Assembly: GCA_015680685.1 (NCBI GenBank)
Contig: MNCI01004480.1
Coordinates: 226,271 to 289,098, forward strand
DNA from: Gnetum montanum
Lineage: Eukaryota > Streptophyta > Gnetopsida > Gnetales > Gnetaceae
Direction: 5' to 3'
DNA length: 62,828 nt
Below are positions 12,612 through 24,725 of the stretch, one piece after another (the first letter of the stretch is position 1; each line of letters starts with the position of its first letter). A program made the position numbers and the translations under genes. The notes under the pieces are model-generated. The model was given only the letters and a program-made list of their open reading frames with translations. It made no database searches and was not told where the DNA came from.

Positions 12612-14784
12612 CAACTATTAGTCTTGTGCATGCTAAGAGAAACACATGTACACACATCATATCATACATAACAATGGCATAATCATTATTAAAGAGAATA
12701 GATTGCTATCATACAGTCATGGATAAAATCATTGTTTGACATAATCTATCATATATCTATTACACAACCCATGACCCCCGCAATCATAATCCTAATCATA
12801 ATATACATTATTCCTGCTATGACTCACAAATCAATACTATCATATCCATAGCCCATGTGGTCCTATCATATCCACACTCAGTGTATCATGTGAAACATTG
12901 CCATGAGTACTCAGAAACAATCATTGTCTATAGGTCTTTTATTTATCCAACTGGTTCTAGGGTTCATCAACCTATGACCCATAACCACTGGTCTTTTGGA
13001 GGACTGGCTATAGGGATGAACACACCTATGTGATGTACTAGCTGTAGGGATGAACAACTCTCCCACTCTTAGGATGAGGCCTAAGATAGGAGCCTCATTG
13101 ATGCATCATAGTGGGGGTCAATTCATTCTACCTATAGGGTGCCTCATCACCACTTGGTTCATACACTCATGCTAGCACCACCTACAAATGACTATCACAA
13201 GTATCATTGTGAAGATATTTACAAGGCCTAGCTAGCTTAAGCCAACACATGCCACACAACACATCCAAAACCAACATAACATGACCACATACATCCACTC
13301 CTAATAGTCACATTCATTCCATGAAAACAATACTATAATTTGAAAAAAACGGTTTGCACCACAAACATATTTCTTGAACTGCATGGAATACCACAAAATG
13401 ACCACTATACTAATTGCCAAAATGATATATTCCCAAAAAGAAAATCAATTCCATGATTAGACAGTACTTCCCAAGATAATCCTAATGATACTAATTTCAC
13501 CTAAATTGAACACCTTGAAGTAAAGTTTTGTGTGTTTAAAATTTGATTAATAAAATAATATTTAATTACAACCAGTGATGATTGAAACTCCAATATACTT
13601 ATGCACCACAATAGACCCCTAAAATATAATATTTCAACCCAACCGATCTCATCAACATCACATATCATATTCCCCAAGTCCACATCATACCATACATCAA
13701 AAATATATTAATAAACAATTCATAACCAAAATTGTACAATTTGAAGAAATATGCAAAATAACATGTCCAAGCTAAATCTTTTAACTATCTTCCCCACATG
13801 CCTACATTACATGATCATTTATAGTAATCCAGCACGAAATATTGAAAAATAGTAAAGACAACCCACCAATTAAAATTGTTGCAATAGAAAGTTGAAAATA
13901 AACAAAAAAATCCTTAAAAATCTAGCAAGACTTCATTTCACTCCAAACATGTTTTGCACCCACATAGATAAGACCACAAAAATCCCAAATCCAAGTTTAG
14001 AGCAGAGAAAAATCCACCCATGAAATTCAAAATTTCAAAGAAGTGTAGAAAAGATGAAGGTAGGAAATAAAACTAAAGAAAAAAATAGACTCCTATTCAT
14101 TTTTCTTCACATGAATGCACAGAGAAAAAAGGAACAAAAATCCAAAACCTAATTTCTATGGGTAGGAAATGGTGGGGCAGTGGGAACAAGAAAACAATAA
14201 TGAAAATAATGCATAAAGCACATGCTTTTATTAACAAAACAAAGATGTGCTTCTTTTGACTTCAGCATTTCACGTGTGACACCAACTTGTTAATTTTACT
14301 TTTTTTTAAACAACATTTTTTAGAACTGTATTTATTTTATCCCTTTCCATCTAATACCCTACATTTCAAGAATGCATAACAACCATACTAGGACTCCAAA
14401 TCAAAATCCATTTAAACCTACGAGATCCTTATCAAATGCTCTACACCTTCACATGCCAAAATTGTACCCAAGAATTACACAACATAGTGCTATAGTTCAA
14501 ATGCATAAATACTAAAACTTCATATAAAGTTTAAATGTAGATCAAATAGGTGCTCTTGTACCCCAATCCAACATCCCAGTTAGCAACATTACTTGTCTAA
14601 CACATCACACAGGGCTAGTGTACATAATCACATTAGTTAAGCATGTAAAAACATCATAATCATAACATATAAAGTGCAATTATAATAAGCTAAGTCATTC
14701 CCAATAACCCATCGAGACACACACATGTGACAAATAAATCACAATCGTACAACCATACCTAATGTATCTTGATGGGATGTCACA
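12612..14784 (-). repeat. 5' LTR of element H (3' end deleted)
   Basis: It aligns with 5745-8707 throughout and ends at 14784 with GATGGGATGTCACA on the plus strand. It lacks the roughly 445 bases that the other LTR has at 5300-5744. The unoccupied insertion site of the solo LTR is visible around 13221-13232. Short open frames here (for example 13501-13683) are not conserved and are not genes. Confidence 0.8.
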
Positions 14785-14785
14785 T

Positions 14786-15803
14786 TGATCTTGCAAACAA
14801 CTCTTTCTCTAGGGATATTCTATCCTCCATTGGCAAACTACATAGGTTTAAAGTACAGGATTTGTGCTTCAACCATCTTGATGACCCAATATCTCCAACC
14901 ATAGGTAACCTATCATCTCTTGTGAAATTAGATCTTTGCACAAACACACTCAGTAGCAAAATTCCTCAATATTTTACATGCTCACAAACCTTGAGCTCCT
15001 TGACTTTTATACAAATTTGTTATCTAGAATGATTCCCCCTTGGCTACGATCACTTAGCAAACTAAAATTTATTGATCTTTAGCTATCAAATTTCATGGCC
15101 TCATTCCTCCACAACTTGGAAATGTATCCTCTATATAGCATATTATTCTTGTAGAGACTACACTACTTGGTTCAATTCCTTGCATCATTGTAAAGCTGCC
15201 CCACCTTAATGTGTAGCTAGAAACTAACAATCATCTAATTGGAAGCATTCCATCATGTCTAATCAATCTCACTTCTCTTAAATAATTAGATTTTTCATTT
15301 AACCATATACATGGAACAATTCCATCATCGTTGATAAGTCTCCATAATTTGATTACTTTAAGTCTTCAAGGAAACTCTCTGGAAGGAACCATTTCTAAAA
15401 CCTTCTTAATATTTCCTCCCTCCAAAGTTTGGGGTTATCTTTTAACAAGTTATAAGGCTCTCTTCCTAGTTCTATTGGCAACTAAAATAAATTACAACAC
15501 TTGATTATGGGTAGTAACAACTTTCTTGAAATAATCCCAAATTCATTGATAAATGCCACACAACTTCAAATACTGTACTTATCTAACAATTCCCTAATTG
15601 GAACTATTCCTTGTGGCTTTGGTAAACTGAAAAAATTATGGATATTATCATTACAAAAAAACTACATTACATATAGGTTTTTCTTTAGTGAACTTAGTCA
15701 GTCGTGTCCTTTATTTATAGTTCTATCTAATTTATCTAGATTAGTTGATTTTAACTTGCAAGAAAACTTAATCTATGATGCCTTACCTTCCAATATCTAT
15801 TAA
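14786..15803 (+). pseudogene. LRR receptor-kinase-like gene, repeat-region piece
   Basis: Continuation of the LRR gene broken at 5294. The first readable block is IDLANNSFSRDILSSIGKL, which follows directly on INLSFL from the other side of element H. Several leucine-rich repeats of the plant LxxLxLxxNxLxGxIP type follow: ISPTIGNLSSLVKLDL, then, after stops and shifts, LQILYLSNNSLIGTIP and LVDFNLQENLIYDALP. At least four frame breaks occur between 15030 and 15500. The frame fades at about 15803; no transmembrane or kinase part is seen before copia element K starts at 16008. Confidence 0.8.
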
Positions 15804-16007
15804 TTATCAGTTAATGTGAAAAATTAAACTATTAGTTACTATGAATAAAAATCTTTCTCTATTTTTATTAATTTAAGTTATGTCTATCATAACCTCTAGC
15901 TTTGTAATCATTGCTTGAGATATTACTAGAAATTTCTAAATTTATCTAAAGTTTGTAATAGAAAAAAGACTATTCTTTTCTCATATAAATTAGATGGTGG
16001 AAAGATG

Positions 16008-16217
16008 TGTTAGGAGCCACTAGAAAAATAGCAAGAAGTTGTGAAAGTTATCAAGGACAACTTGTGCCCTTGGGATATTTTCTCTAGATAAAGGAAGAGC
16101 TTTGCACTAGTTCCCGTGGTTTTTCCCCCACTTTGGGACTTCCACATAAATTTTTTTGTGTGGTTTTCTTGTTTTCTTTTCTATTCCAAATTTTTAGATT
16201 TAATTAATTTCATAACA
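16008..16217 (+). repeat. 5' LTR of element K (left end inferred)
   Basis: The segment ends ATTTCATAACA directly before the primer site, and has the pyrimidine-rich block with CCCCCACTTTGGGACTTCC typical of copia LTR 3' ends. The start TGTTAGGAGCC at 16008 is inferred from the TG rule and typical short copia LTR length; there is no second LTR to compare. Confidence 0.5.
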
Positions 16218-16219
16218 GG

Positions 16220-16231
16220 TGATATCAAAGC
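16220..16231 (+). other. Primer-binding site of element K (initiator tRNA-Met type)
   Basis: TGATATCAAAGC differs at two positions from TGGTATCAGAGC, the complement of the plant initiator tRNA-Met 3' end used by most plant copia elements. It lies two bases after the inferred LTR end. Confidence 0.8.
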
Positions 16232-16294
16232 ACATTCATGAAGCTGTTATAAACAAAAAATAGGCTTGTTGGTTAGAATTGGAACATATGGAGT

Positions 16295-16757
16295 GTGCTG
16301 ATGAAAAATATCTTGGCACAAAAGGGGTGCGATGAAGTCCTTCAACCTTCAAAACCTACAAAGATGTCAGATGATGATTGGAAAAGGTTCCAAGCACAAG
16401 CACTAGCATTGATCTGTCCTTGTTTAAGCAATGGAATTTTGGCATCTCTTTCTAATAAAACAAATCCTCATGTTCTTTGGGTAAAGTTGAAAAACAAGTT
16501 TGATAAAGCTTCAAGTTTAAATCAGTTTCATGTTTATCAAAATTTTTTTAATGCAAAGATGAAAGGTGTTTCTTTACAAACTCATCTAGATGATATGATG
16601 GTTATTTTTGTTAAATTTGAAGAATATAAAGTGATAATTCTAGAGCTAGTGAAGTGTTATGCTATTTTAAATTCTTTACTTGAATCTTGGAATCAAATTA
16701 TTATAGCTATTACTACCTCTATGAGTACTAGTAATATTTATTTTGATGGTTTAGTTT
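16295..16757 (+). pseudogene. Copia gag of element K, N-terminal piece
   Basis: Open for 156 codons. It has the copia gag pattern: a tryptophan-led segment (DDDWKRFQAQALALI), LWVKLKNKFDKAS, FNAKMKGVSLQTHL and a later leucine-rich part with LLESWNQII. It is interrupted after FDGLVST by element F and continues at 22669. The upstream start is uncertain because the first methionines are late and a stop lies just before. The protein would coat the element RNA in the cytoplasm. Confidence 0.75.
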
Positions 16758-16762
16758 CTACT

Positions 16763-17641
16763 TGATGAGTCATGATTTGCTTATCTTGACATCAGAGCCT
16801 TGACATCTGATGAATCATTATTTTCTATCTACTTCAATGTTGGGTACACAACGTCAAGGCCTAGATGCGATGTCAGGTACTTGACATCGAGGTATATACT
16901 CTGGCCTATAAATACAATGCCTAGGCTCCCATTTTGAGTCAATTTTCAAGTTAGTTTTTAGTTTCTCTTCTTTTAAATTCTGTTATTCCCAGTGCATACC
17001 CACAGTGTGATGTTTGTAATTGTATGACACCTTTGTTCAAGTGTGATGTACTTAGACACGTTACATGACTCACAATAAAGATCAAGATTACTCCCATCAT
17101 TGCAACATTCACTTAGATTACTTTTTATTGTTAATTATTTATTATTTTCTTTAGTTAAATATTTCCATTTATTGCTATTTTTAGTTCATGTTATTAAGTG
17201 GAATGTGTACACCTTAATCATGAGCGTTTAAGTGGAAATACTTGGTAATCCATAGGTGTATCATTTAGCACAACTAGTAACATACACTTGGCAATCCAAA
17301 AGTAATCCCATGAAGTCCAAGACATGTATGGACAATTAGGAGTAGATACCATCATCCATAGGCTAGTTTAAATCTTGTTTTCCATTATTCATTAGTTTAA
17401 TTAATTCACCTCTTTATTGTCATCAAGAGCAGCGTAGAATTAGGAACAACATCATATGCCTCACTTGGACTAAACCATATTTGACAAAGCTACCACTAGT
17501 CCAAGTGGGAAGACAATGAATTGTGATCAAAGCATAATGATCTAGATGCCACCACTAGTCCCATCCATGGAATTTGACTAGATCATGCATGAATGCTTGT
17601 GATTCATATGGTTGAGCATAGGGGTACCTTGCTACTCATCA
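16763..17641 (+). repeat. 5' LTR of element F
   Basis: Pairs with 21785-22663 at the same length. TATA box TATAAATA at 16907-16914. The U3 carries repeated TTGACATC/GACATCTGA blocks in place of the GATATC palindromes of related LTRs. Confidence 0.92.
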
Positions 17642-17642
17642 T

Positions 17643-17662
17643 TGGCTCTGTTTCTAAGGATG
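17643..17662 (+). other. Primer-binding site of element F
   Basis: TGGCTCTGTTTCTAAGGATG follows the LTR by one base. It matches the E site (TGGCACTGTTTCCGAGGGAT) and looks like a decayed tRNA-Asp-type site. Confidence 0.6.
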
Positions 17663-17767
17663 GTGCCAGTTATCTAGATTAGTTATATTATAAAAGATCA
17701 TTGTAAAAGGAATTAATGATATATCTTTTAGAAAATATTAAATCACACACACTATAAACCAATAACC

Positions 17768-20248
17768 ATGTTTCTTGCACATGAAAATGACAATAAACGA
17801 TATAGCAAACACATTCATTAGAGAAATAATGAGATATATGATGAAGAAGATTGGAGTGATCAACCTTATGCAAGGGTTTCTTATGATCATGACCATCCTA
17901 ACAACACTCAAAGACTACATTCACCTAAGAAAGACAATCTTAAAGAATATGATGTAGGTCCTAGACTAGGGGAGTCCTCAAGGCCTAAGACCTCCTTGAA
18001 AACCAAAAATAATAAACCAAGGGACCTCGAGGAACACCATAGAAGACATGGAAATTCTTCCAATTCCTCATCTTCCTCTTCCCCCTCAACTTCTAGTTCT
18101 AATAAAGATGAACGTAGCTATAGAGATAGAGCTCCACTAAAGGGTTAGACTAAAAAAAAATGGAACCCTTGAGAAAGGTCAAATACAACATCATCATGAT
18201 CAAATGAATAAAGATAGACATTTTCCTCACAATCTATTTGATGATGATGAACCCTTATTGACCACTAAGAGCGTAATTCATATCATAGAGACCATTAAGA
18301 TATCTTGCAAGCATCGTAAAAATAGTCGACTACCTAAGCTTGACATGAATAATATTCTAAAATTCATCGGAGGCGATGATTTAGATCTGCAACATCATTT
18401 ACAAGCCTTCCATGATGCTTGTGCTAAGTATAACATTGAAAGTGGATGGAAAAAGATTAAGTTCTTTCCTAGGATACTAATTGATAGAGCCAAAGTGTGG
18501 TATCAATCATTGCAACCAAATTCCATCTGACAATAGTCTACAATGTTATAACTTTTCAACAAGAGATACCAAACCGATAAAACAGTGTCCAATTTAAGGA
18601 GACAAATCCAAGAGTGGAAATAAGAATAACATGAACCCTTGGACATGGCCTTAGATAGATATTATGCCTTACTACATCAATGTCCAGGCCATGATTTCTT
18701 TGAGGAAGAGCAACTTTACCATATCATAGATGGGTTTCACAATGAAACAAGGGCAACACTTGGGAAGTATGCCCAGGGGAATTATACGAGCTTCAAGCCC
18801 ATCAGATCAAAGAAATAATAGAGCATGTGGAAAAAGAAGAAGGAGAGATGTGCAAATGGGAGAATGTCAAGAAACATCAATGGGGCCCAACTCTTCAATC
18901 GAAGTAGGTCCAAATTTATAGTAAGGAAAATGCAACTACTCTTAATAAGGTGATTCCACAATGAACTTTGCTGACAAAGGAGTTTATTAATAATCTAGAA
19001 GCAAAATTCAATAGGATGTCTAAATGGATAGATGAGAACATCACAAATATTATTGAAATGGTCACAAAGAAGATCATGCAACACATGCCAGAAAATCCTA
19101 ATAAATAGAGGATATAGAACCAAGAAACAACTAGGAACACTCTTTGGTCAATGAGAAAAGTGGCTGATGAAAGTGAGGCTAAAGACTCCACCACAAATGA
19201 ATATGATGGATGCAACCTATGCATCTATGACCATCCAAAGGGCTAATGGTCCATATTGTTACATATCCAAGAGTATTGGGTAGGTGCCTTAAATTTGAAA
19301 TTTTTGCAAAAGCACATGCCCAAGAGACTTCCTCTCCCACAAGGTAATTATAGATAGTCCCACAACTAATCATACCATCCTAGGGGGACTTATCACCAGC
19401 CTCAACATAGTCATCAACCACGATGGAAACAAAGACATTTGTGGGGAATGCCACCATGACATCAACCATATCCACCGAAAATGCACAACTATTATGTTCA
19501 ACACCCTCTTTTTCCAACCAGTTCTACGTCCTTCACTTCAAATTGCCACTACCACTCTCTCGAGCACCATCAATACATGAAATCCCTTGAAGGATCACCA
19601 CCTTGCACTTCTTACCATCCAACTTACCCTTGATATTTTCATAACTCACCTCCTCTAATGCCATTTCTAGTAACTCAAGAAGGTCCAACATCCCAATATC
19701 AACAAACATGTGTTACTTGTGCTACAAATGTGTATAGATATGTTGACACTAGTGGGTCCCAACCACAACGTTGAAAATGATCCTTTTGAAGGAAAGGTCA
19801 TAAGCCAAAGCAAACCATGTATGAACCCACTGCATCATCTAAGCCAGTGCAAGGCCAACCTAGTGCACCACCTTCCTTGTCTTAACCAATGTCCTCTAAC
19901 CATACACAAGGGCCACCATTTTTCCGTACTCCAATTCCACATCCAACCAATGAACCTACAAATGTGGGGAGATAAATGAATCCATCCATACCATCTCATG
20001 ATCAAGGGTGCAATCATGGGCTAGTCATCCATAATTTTAACATGCCTCATATCTTGACCCACCATGCATATAACGATTAGATGTGTGACCAAAAATTTTT
20101 CTACCTAGCCACCACACCACCAATAGACACCTAGTGGCTAGGGCATGAAAGGTTCCCAACGTTTCATACATGCATTGATCCTATTTATCCACTTATTAAT
20201 CCTTTTCATGGCCAAATGTTTAGTTGTGGGGATTATCCCCCATTCTAG
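17768..20248 (+). pseudogene. Gag of element F (broken)
   Basis: Start at 17768 (MFLAHENDN) aligns with the E gag start (MSLSLDNDK). Order: an acidic N-terminus; a serine-rich segment with basic flanks (about 18030-18150); DDDEPLLTTKS; the capsid core with DLDLQHHLQAFHDACAKYNI, a tryptophan-rich RAKVWYQSL and the later ALDRYYALLHQCPGHDFF; a knuckle CNLCIYDHPKG whose last cysteine is missing (about 19212); and a proline-rich C-terminus ending CGDYPPF at 20248. The region carries many stops. Nothing resembling a protease follows. Confidence 0.75.
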
Positions 20249-21784
20249 TCTTCAATATTCTTAAGTGTTTTTCATCTTTTTGTTCTACAACTTTTTGTTT
20301 TATACATTCTTCATGTTATTAATATTTTCTAATTTTTTTACAGCATCGTTGGTACATTTACTATTTCTTGAATATTTTACACTTTTCTTTTATATTTTCT
20401 TTTATTTTGATATGATTTTATAACTTTTTGTTAATAAGTGCCACGTACAGTTCCATGTCAACCAATAAAGGAAGTTGAATAAGTCCTTGCATGGTGTGGT
20501 TCTCATAAAAAAATAAAACAAAAAACAAAAAAAAAAAAATAATGGGAATTCAAAGCACACCCCTTAGATAAAAAAAATGGGCTACAAGAATTGTTTATGG
20601 GACTCATCCCCTCTAACTAAGGCCCTTCCTCACTTCCTAATTCTTCTCTAATAAGGAATGGTGGTTGTTTTGTGGGAGCACTCTTATGTCTTAGGGGATG
20701 GACTAGTCTTAGAATGTTGATGCAAAGTCACTGAATGTGGTTGGTTTTGGTCTAGACTAAGGATGGATCCTATTAATTGATTAAACACAAAATCTACAAG
20801 GGACATCATGTGACCTTAATTAGGAACTCCATTCCACTCTCTTTCATCCATCTATGCTTTCCATGTCTCACCTCACTGCTAGTTTCATGTTCTTGATTTG
20901 ATGTCTTGGTTTGATGTGTCGAAATTCTTAGTTAGTTTCTTCTTGATTTTTGTACTTAATATTCTATAACCATTAATCATCCACGGAGCCCACGAACTCT
21001 TTAGTTTGAAGTTATGCAAGGGCATAAAAGGCCTATGCCTTCTTTGGGGAGGACCCACTAGAATATCTTTTGGTTGGATTAGTTAAGTTCTTTACCCTTA
21101 GATACTCTTACAATCAAATCTTTTTCTTTACCCCATTAATGACATCCAATTGTGCACATCTTCATAACACTTTTCAGGGAACTTTCCTTTTTATTATTGT
21201 GAATCTTTACACCCTCTTCAAATATTTCCTTGTGTCAAAATTTTTTACATTTAATGGACTGCTTATCTATTTTACCCTATTTGTCAGCCTTCCCGCTAAC
21301 ACTCCTAAAGAAATCAATCTCCCATAATCATAACCTAGTTGAGTGTAACCACCGAAGAGACAAGGCATTTAACTGCTATGTGTTACACCTTGCATACTAA
21401 TTCATGATTCTATTGTGATTGTAATGGGAAGCATGGACTGGAACTAGAACTATCTTCACCAAGGATGATGCAGTAGTACCACACAATGAGGATTGTTCGT
21501 GCTCATTGGATCTCTTCTCTTTTTTTTTCTCTCTCTCTCATTCTTCTATTACCAAGAGGTGTTGGATGCTAGTCTTATCTAGGGTGTTCACTTCTCTTAT
21601 CATGAACATTCTATTTTATAAAAAAATTATAATTCTGTACACTTGGGCACTCATAATCTGTTTGTTCCATCTAAGTTAGTCTGTATGTTAGTCAATAATC
21701 CAATACTACCCAATATATTTTGTAAGAAACTTGTTCCTCATTTTGTTCAACTTGAGGATGAGTTTTCATTTAGTTGTGAGGGTA
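20249..21784 (+). other. 3' untranslated stretch of element F, ending in a PPT-like site
   Basis: Non-coding, with T-rich and A-rich runs (A-run around 20508-20542). The part around 20470-20600 (CTTGCATGGTGTGGTTCTC, then an A-rich run and TTCAAAGCACACCCCTTAG) matches the 3' untranslated regions of C and D. Open frames at 21070-21327 and 21643-21825 are not conserved in the relatives. The end reads GTGAGGGTA before the LTR. Confidence 0.65.
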
Positions 21785-22663
21785 TGATGAGTCATGATTT
21801 TCTTGCCTTGAAATCGGAGCCTTGACATCTGATGAATTGTTATTTTTTGTCTACTCCAATGTTGGGTACACAACATGGGGGCTTGGATGCGATGCCAAGT
21901 ACCCTAAGTTGGGGTATATACTCTGGCATATAAATACAATGCTTGGGCTTCCATTTTGAGTTAGATTTCAAGTTAGTTTTTAGTTTCTCTTCTTTTAAAG
22001 TCTATTATTCCTAGTGCATGCTTGCAGTGTGATGTATGTAATCATACGACACCTTTGTTCGAGTGTGAGATACTTGGACACATTACATGATTAGCAATAA
22101 CGATCAAGATTACTCCCATCATTGCAAAATTTACTTAGATTACTTTTCATTATTAATTATTTATTATTTTCTTTAGTTAAATATTTCCATTTATTGCTAT
22201 TTTTAGTTCATGTTATTAAGTAGAATGTATATGCTTTAATCACGAGTGTTTAAGTGGAAATACTTGGTAATCTAGAGGTGTATCATTTGGAACAACTAGT
22301 GACATACACTTGGCAATCCAAAAGTAATCCCACAAAGTCCAAGATGTGTACAGATGATTAGGAGCAGATACCATTGTTCATAGGCTACTTTAGATCTTTT
22401 TTTCCATTATTCATTAGTTTAATTAATTCAACTCTTTATCACCATCAAGAGTAGCATAGAATTAGGAACAACACCATATGCCTCACTTGGACTAAATCAT
22501 ACATGACAAAGCTATAACTAGTCCAACTGGGAAGACAACAAACTACGATCAGAGCATAACGATCTAGATGGCACCACTAATCCCATCCACGAAATTTGAT
22601 CGGGTTGTGCATGAACACTTATGATTCATATGGTTGAGCATAGGGGTATCTCACCACTCATCA
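21785..22663 (+). repeat. 3' LTR of element F
   Basis: Same length as the 5' LTR with scattered substitutions. TATA box at 21929-21936. It ends CACTCATCA followed by the CTACT duplication. Confidence 0.92.
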
Positions 22664-22668
22664 CTACT

Positions 22669-22944
22669 CTTCAAGATGTAGAAAAAAGATTGCTTGAAGG
22701 ACAAGGTCAATCATCAAGTAATGCTTTTATAGTTTCAAATAGAGGTAGATCAAATAAACATGATCAAAGAAGGGGATCTAATCAAATAAGGGAAAGGAGT
22801 AAAAATAGAGGAAATTTTAAAAGTAGGATTGAATTTTGGTTTTGCCACAAAATTGGTCACATGAAGAGGACTTTCGTGGTTACAAAGCATGGAAAGCATC
22901 ACTACAACAAAAGAAAAAATATACTTAGAAAAATCAAAAAATAA
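22669..22944 (+). pseudogene. Copia gag of element K, C-terminal piece
   Basis: Reading resumes after element F with LQDVEKRLLEGQGQ, then a basic segment rich in R, N and G and a damaged zinc knuckle FWFCHKIGHMKRTF, in which the first cysteine is replaced. This is the nucleic-acid-binding end of copia gag. The frame then shifts into the protease region. Confidence 0.75.
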
Positions 22945-24016
22945 TGTAGGTTCACATATAGATCATATAGAGGGAGAGCTTGGTTTTGATTTTATTGTAT
23001 TTGAATCATATATAGTATTTTTTGTAAATGCAATAAAAGATGTTTGGATTGTAGACACAAGAACCTCATTTCCTACTTGCCCTAATCAATCTATTTTTAC
23101 TTCCTATCAACTAGTTTCATCAGGTATTGTTTATGTTGCTAATGGTGTTCCATTAAAAACTATTGGTATATGAAGTATTGTTTTACAGCAGCCTAGTTTG
23201 CCTAAAATTACTCTTAATAATATTAGGCATGTTCCTGAAGTTTCTAAAAGGCTAATTTTATTTCTCAACTTGATGATTTGGATTTAAATTTTTCATGTGA
23301 AAACAACCAATGGAAAATTACCAAGGGAATTTTAACAATTTAGAAGCTAATATATGTTTGTAGGATAAATTTATGGCTATAGTTACTACAAGGAAGGATA
23401 CTACTTTATGGCATAAACAGTTGGGCCATATTAGTTATTCTAATTTAAAGGTACTTCAATGTCATTCTTGGATTCCCAAATCTGCAATAAGCTACATAGA
23501 ATTTTGCAAAGATTGTATCGTTGGTAAATCAAAAAGGGTGAATTTTCATAGAAATATGGAATGTAGATATGTTAATAAATTGGAACCTATTTATTCTAAT
23601 GTTTATTGTCCAAAAGTCCAACATCATTAGGTGGTTCACTATATTTTGTTACTTTTATTGATGACCATAAATAGAAAGTATGGGTATTTCAAATAATGTC
23701 CAAGGATGCAATGTTAAATATTTTAAGTTCTTTGTTGCTAAAATAGAGACACAAACAAGTTTAAAGTTGAAATGTTTTCTTACTAATAATGATGTTGAAT
23801 ATATTTCAAATGCATTCAATGTAGAGAAAAAGGAATTCATCATATTCATCCTTCTCTTGGAATTCCATAAGAAAATGGAGTAGTAGAAAGATGCAATAGA
23901 ACATTGGTTGAACGTGCAAGATCTATGATTGTTGGTGTAGGTTTGCCTAAACTTTTTCTGGGCTAAGGCTATTATGACTATTGCTTATTTAATTAATAGA
24001 TCACTACATTCCTCTT
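22945..24016 (+). pseudogene. Copia pol of element K: protease, GAG-pre-integrase, integrase N-terminal half
   Basis: Protease at about 23041-23173: WIVDTRTSFPTCPNQSIFTSY matches the copia WIxDSGAS pattern, but the catalytic DSGA is now DTRT, so it is inactive. The pre-integrase zinc region at 23373-23530 has LWHKQLGHISYSNLKVL and CKDCIVGKSKR, giving the HHCC set. The integrase core follows in several frames (YFVTFIDDH around 23641; NGVVER around 23875). The solo LTR interrupts at 24016. Multiple stops are present. Confidence 0.8.
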
Positions 24017-24725
24017 TGATGAGACGCGAATTGCAGAGGTCACGATATCGCATATGCGATATCGCGTCCGCCGCGATATCGCATCCCCTACGATATCGCA
24101 TATGCGATATCACGTCCTGCCCTGCGATATCGCATATGCGATATCGCGGTTCGTCGCCATATCTATAAATAAGAGGTGGCACTCCCCTCATTTGACATTA
24201 GATAGGCTAAGTAGCGAAGCTCTGGTGGATTGATCATCCCAGAGATAGAATATTTTCCATGTGCCCGTAGTAGGAGTCCCCCAAGTGAACGGTTCTTTAT
24301 TCGAGCAGCTTTGTACCTGAATGCAAGTTGTGTATGATAATAAAGATGAGCTTTGTGGATAAACCTTGCAGTGCATGGATAGGTTTAGTTAATGTTATTT
24401 GCTGCTTTCCTAGTAACGCGGCATGAGTACCACTTGGTTACGAGCGTTGACGAACATGTACGGCTAGCCAAGGAATCGGCTACTCATTGCGAATAGATTC
24501 TCTCAACCCTTTCCTCCTAGAGCGTGGGACAAGTACAACTTGATTACGAGCATCCACGGATGTGTACGGCTAGTCAAGGAATTGGCTGNGCCTGGGAAGA
24601 CAACGAACGATTAACCCCAAGTGTTTCTTGTGGCGTTAAGGCATTTAGTCTGTGGAGTTCGACCGGATCGCGCATACATGCTCGTATTCGTATGGTTGAG
24701 TGTAGGGGTACCTCGCCACTCATCA
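24017..24725 (+). repeat. Solo LTR rich in GATATC palindromes (TSD CTCTT)
   Basis: A 709-base LTR of the Athila-like family starting TGATGAGACGCG and ending CGCCACTCATCA. It is flanked by perfect CTCTT duplications (24012-24016, 24726-24730) inside the copia integrase. U3 carries three near-perfect copies of a long GATATC palindrome, then the TATA box at 24164-24171. The sequence looks less decayed than neighbouring copies, which suggests a young insertion. Base 24589 is N. Confidence 0.93.
24043..24147 (+). promoter_or_regulatory. Array of GATATC palindromes in the solo-LTR U3
   Basis: Copies centre on 24053, 24101 and 24135; the core GATATCGCATATGCGATATC is its own reverse complement, and the third copy is perfect over 24 bases (24124-24147). 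A half copy lies at 24072-24082. The array ends 17 bases before the TATA box, the place expected for U3 promoter elements. Function is inferred. Confidence 0.7.

Larger units (their letters stand above)
5300..14784 (-). mobile_element. Element H: Tekay/Del-like Ty3 (chromovirus) retrotransposon
   Basis: The element runs on the minus strand: truncated 5' LTR (14784-12612), gag, protease, RT, RNase H, integrase with a C-terminal chromo-like tail, a polypurine tract and a 3' LTR (8707-5300). Domain order, the integrase motifs and LTRs of about 2.6 kb fit the Tekay/Del clade. Its outer ends fall inside an LRR gene whose halves lie on either side. No clean target-site duplication is visible (atgtt on the left, ttgat on the right). 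The missing 3' segment of the 5' LTR, the primer-binding site and the gag N-terminus appear lost in one deletion, so the copy is dead. Confidence 0.85.
16763..22663 (+). mobile_element. Element F: gag-only LTR retrotransposon (TR-GAG type), TSD CTACT
   Basis: Both LTRs are 879 bases, starting TGATGAGTCATGATT and ending CTCATCA. Perfect duplications CTACT flank it (16758-16762, 22664-22668), and copia gag reads on across the junction. Inside are a primer-binding site, a gag pseudogene and a 1.5-kb untranslated stretch; no protease, RT, RNase H or integrase is detectable. Gag resembles that of E, while the 3' untranslated part resembles C and D. Movement would have needed enzymes from a related full element. 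Confidence 0.9.

Noticed and set aside
24043-24147. Regularly spaced palindromes as a CRISPR array
   Set aside because: Plant nuclear DNA; only three copies with uneven spacers, located in the U3 of an LTR.
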